Below the pieces are notes generated by a model. It was given only the letters and a program-made list of their open reading frames with translations. It did no database searches and had not been told where the DNA came from. This document shows, one piece after another, positions 62,051 through 64,000 of a stretch of DNA of 64,000 nucleotides. The stretch covers positions 6,200,001 through 6,264,000 of the forward strand of contig NZ_CP107567.1 of the NCBI RefSeq assembly GCF_025854275.1, given 5' to 3'. The position numbers and the translations under genes are program-made. The stretch is from Streptomyces peucetius. GTDB taxonomy: Bacteria; Actinomycetota; Actinomycetes; Streptomycetales; Streptomycetaceae. Within the stretch, counting starts at the first letter, position 1; each line of letters begins with the position of its first letter.

Positions 62051-62948
62051 CTGAACGCTTCTCATCCTGTGGTTCGCGGGTGATGACGGCTGGCGGTCGG
62101 GGGCCGTAACGCGGCAGGGCTCCTGGTCGTTTCGGCTGGTGATCTCACTCGCCAACGTCTCGACACAGGAGCCCTGTTGGTCCCGCATCGTGCCATGCTC
62201 GACGTCCCGCACGAGGTCGTGGAGCACGTTTCCTGGCTCATCTACGCCCGAAGGTGTGAGCTGAACTCCCGCTGGCGCAGGCTGGGCTGCTTCCGGCAGG
62301 CCCTGCTTGTCCTGGTGCACCTGCGCAAGAACGAGACTCTGGCCCAGGTCGCAGCGGGGTTCGGCGTCTCCACCGCGACCGCCGGCCGCTACGTGAGCGA
62401 AACGGTCGACATCCTCGCCGAGCGCGCCCCGAGCCTGCACGAGGCCCTGCGCGAGTTGCCGCCGGAGGGGTTCGTCATCCTCGACGGCACCCTGATCGCC
62501 ACCGACCGCATCGCGGCGGACGAGCCGTACTACTCGATGAAGCACCGCCGTCACGGGATGAACGTGCAGGTCGTGGCCGCGCCGGACGGGACACCGCTGT
62601 GGTTCTCGCGAGCGTTGCCCGGCCGCACGCACGACCTGACCGCAGCCCGCGCACACGGTGTGATCCAAGCCTGTCTGTCCCGTCAGCTCCTCGTCCTTGC
62701 CGACCGGGCCTACCGCGGAGCCGGAGCCACCGTCCGCACCCCCTACTACGGCCGAGACCTTCCCGAGAAGTACGCCCAGTTCAACCGGGACCACGCCCGG
62801 CTGCGGGCGCCGGGCGAACGTGCCTTTGCGCGCCTCAAGCAATGGCGGATCCTCCGCAAAGCCCGCTGCAGCACCAACCGCATCGGCCGCACGGTCGCCG
62901 CCGTTCACGCCATCGAGATCGCCTGGAGCTCAGGATGAGAAGCGTTCA
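62051..62948 (+). mobile_element. IS5-family-like insertion sequence
   Basis: The element has perfect 18-bp terminal inverted repeats: TGAACGCTTCTCATCCTG at 62052-62069 and its complement at 62931-62948. One transposase gene fills the interior. TCACTGA occurs across both junctions (62048-62054 and 62946-62952), so the exact ends and target duplication are hard to fix. With intact ends and transposase it may still be active. It sits 20 bp upstream of the next gene. Confidence 0.88.
62177..62938 (+). CDS. IS5-family DDE transposase (DDE_Tnp_4 type)
   Basis: A 253-residue transposase. The N-terminal helix-turn-helix (ETLAQVAAGFGVSTATAGRY) binds the ends. The catalytic triad is D103 (FVILDGTLIATD), D176 (LVLADRAYRG) and E214 (APGERAFARLKQW). 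The start TTG 62177 follows AGGAG by 5 bp; the next in-frame ATG is six codons later. The frame is complete with no programmed frameshift. Confidence 0.92.
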   Translation: MVPHRAMLDVPHEVVEHVSWLIYARRCELNSRWRRLGCFRQALLVLVHLRKNETLAQVAAGFGVSTATAGRYVSETVDILAERAPSLHEALRELPPEGFVILDGTLIATDRIAADEPYYSMKHRRHGMNVQVVAAPDGTPLWFSRALPGRTHDLTAARAHGVIQACLSRQLLVLADRAYRGAGATVRTPYYGRDLPEKYAQFNRDHARLRAPGERAFARLKQWRILRKARCSTNRIGRTVAAVHAIEIAWSSG

Positions 62949-62967
62949 CTGAGACCGGTGTATTTCT

Positions 62968-63516
62968 GTGCTCAACAGCTGGGTGGTCGTGCCCACCTGC
63001 CTGCCGTTCGTTCTCCGCCGTTGCCACGCGTGCCCGTCCGACCGCTTCCGGACAAGCGGCAAGTTTCGCGTCAACGCCAACCACAAGCTCATCGACGCCT
63101 GGCTCCTCGCGCTCTGTACCGCTTGCGGGGGAACCACAAAGCTCACGGTCCTGGAGCGGATGAATGTGCGCTCCGTACGACCTGAGCTGCTGGACCGGCT
63201 GCATGACAACGACCCTTCCCTGGCAGCTGAGTTGCTCCAGGATCCGGTCGTGCGGCGCCGTAACCGCATCGCTCTCGACTGGGACAACGCCTGGCGCCTC
63301 GACACCGGCGGATCGGATCACCTGGACCGCGAGGTGATCGACGTCCCGGTCCGCTTCGCGGCGCGGATCCCCGTCCGGCTGGTGCGACTGATTGCTGAAG
63401 GCTGCCGTCTTCCGCGGGCCGAGGTCGAGAGACTGATCACGGCGGGGAAGCTCGTTTCGGCGGTCCGACTGAATGGCAGGCTCTCCGGCGACTTCACCTT
63501 CACGCTCAAACGCTGA
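62968..63516 (+). CDS. DUF1062-type conserved protein
   Basis: A 182-residue protein with CHACPSDRFRTSGKFRVNAN, a second Cys pair (LCTACGG), LLQDPVVRRRNRIALDWDNA and a C-terminal S4-like RNA-binding segment (LIAEGCRLPRAEVERLITAG, FTFTLKR). These match the DUF1062 family, whose function is unknown; the two Cys pairs suggest a zinc knuckle. GTG 62968 lies only 20 bp after the insertion sequence, so the native promoter has been displaced, although the coding region seems complete. Confidence 0.8.
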   Translation: MLNSWVVVPTCLPFVLRRCHACPSDRFRTSGKFRVNANHKLIDAWLLALCTACGGTTKLTVLERMNVRSVRPELLDRLHDNDPSLAAELLQDPVVRRRNRIALDWDNAWRLDTGGSDHLDREVIDVPVRFAARIPVRLVRLIAEGCRLPRAEVERLITAGKLVSAVRLNGRLSGDFTFTLKR

Positions 63517-63533
63517 GCCCTCCTCAGGCCCTG

Positions 63534-63566
63534 GGGCCCGTCCGGCAGGATTCACCGGACGGGCCC
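63534..63566 (+). terminator. Hairpin after the DUF1062-type gene
   Basis: GGGCCCGTCCGG and CCGGACGGGCCC form a perfect 12-bp stem with a 9-nt loop, 17 bp after the stop, in front of a converging gene. Confidence 0.75.
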
Positions 63567-63615
63567 AGGGGCCGCACTGCCGGGCCGCCGTCGTCGTCAG
63601 TGCCGCCGTCGTCAA

Positions 63616-64000
63616 TCAGTACAGTCCGACGATGCTGGGCGGTGCGAACACGTGCCGGGCCCGGTGTTCGTTGCCGAAGTGGGCGGCGGAGGCGGCCCGG
63701 TCGGCAGCACCGGAGTCGCGGGCGATGGCTTCGCGGTGGCTTGTGCAGCCCGCGCAGGCCGGGTCCCAGTCGGGCAGTTGCTCCGGGTGCGCGGCGGCCA
63801 TGTGCTGCGCGAGGGCGATCTGCGTGCCGATGGCGCTGTCCATCGGGTCGAAGTCGATGCCGGGTTCGCAGGTGAGCCGGGCCTCCTCGGTCTCCTCCTG
63901 GACGTGCTTCATGGTCCGGTAGAGGCCGGCGCACTCCTCGCAGGCCCACATCCAGACGGGCGGCAGCGGCCATTCGTCCTCCGGCCTGATCCTGTCGTCG
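63616..64000 (-). CDS. Hypothetical protein with Cys pairs, 5' end outside the window
   Basis: The frame is open to the window edge and reads DRIRPEDEWPLPPVWMWACE before ATG 63951, which lacks a ribosome site, so the true start probably lies beyond 64,000. Cys pairs CEEC and CAGC, with several His (AQHMAAAHPEQLPD, HREAIARD), suggest a metal-binding protein. No family is recognised. Confidence 0.6.
   Translation of the reverse strand, partial: DDRIRPEDEWPLPPVWMWACEECAGLYRTMKHVQEETEEARLTCEPGIDFDPMDSAIGTQIALAQHMAAAHPEQLPDWDPACAGCTSHREAIARDSGAADRAASAAHFGNEHRARHVFAPPSIVGLY

Overview
The window is high-GC actinobacterial DNA and almost certainly comes from a Streptomyces chromosome. The evidence is GC-rich third codon positions throughout, a gamma-butyrolactone (AfsA/TetR) signalling island, a CrtY-T-U / CrtI-B isorenieratene-type carotenoid locus, a large RHS toxin, LacI-controlled sugar loci and several decayed genes. 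All calls come from reading the sequence; no database search was run.

Region 1 (1-22,400) is a biosynthetic gene cluster with its regulatory island. A leftward gene, cut by the window edge, diverges from a rightward operon of acyl carrier protein, one large type I polyketide synthase, acyl-CoA ligase, luciferase-like oxidoreductase and type II thioesterase. A second operon has a P450, an MFS exporter and an alpha/beta hydrolase-fold protein. A third has a lipid-kinase-like protein, a SnoaL-like protein and an MmgE/PrpD-family protein. Each of these four transcription units is preceded by the same 11-bp-periodic direct repeat of GTCAG-type heptamers, the arrangement bound by SARP activators. 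No SARP gene is in the window, so the cluster probably continues to the left. Several enzymes look altered: the synthase has a degenerate dehydratase and an enoylreductase reduced to its edges, the thioesterase has Cys for Ser, and the hydrolase has Ala for Ser. An AfsA-like butyrolactone synthase, two ArpA/ScbR-type receptors with palindromic operators, a flavin-dependent acyl-CoA-dehydrogenase-like enzyme and a HAD phosphatase follow and form a likely signal synthesis and sensing unit.

Region 2 (22,400-27,200) is gene-poor and decayed. It holds fragments of ribosomal protein S18, a membrane protein, a biotin-carrier domain and an azoreductase, plus apparently intact genes for a small potassium channel, a membrane protein and a HemK/PrmC-like methyltransferase.

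Region 3 (27,200-35,200) is the carotenoid locus: crtY-crtT-crtU rightward, facing crtI-crtB and a Rieske protein leftward. No recognisable crtE is present. A gene resembling pyrimidine-dimer glycosylases lies upstream of crtI.

Region 4 (35,300-42,600) has a frameshifted LysR pseudogene and a 1,787-residue secreted RHS protein ending in a papain-fold (Tox-PL-like) toxin domain, with a small immunity gene 1 bp downstream.

Region 5 (42,500-54,500) is a plant-glycan utilisation locus: a secreted multidomain glycosidase behind a perfect 18-bp palindrome, then LacI regulator, ABC sugar importer, GH31 glycosidase and GH127 beta-L-arabinofuranosidase.

Region 6 (54,500-64,000) holds mostly housekeeping-type genes: spermidine-synthase-like protein, RNase J, PucR regulator, an EF-G paralogue with a possible upstream ORF, a flavin reductase, an IS5-like element inserted directly in front of a DUF1062-type gene, and a partial hypothetical gene at the right edge.
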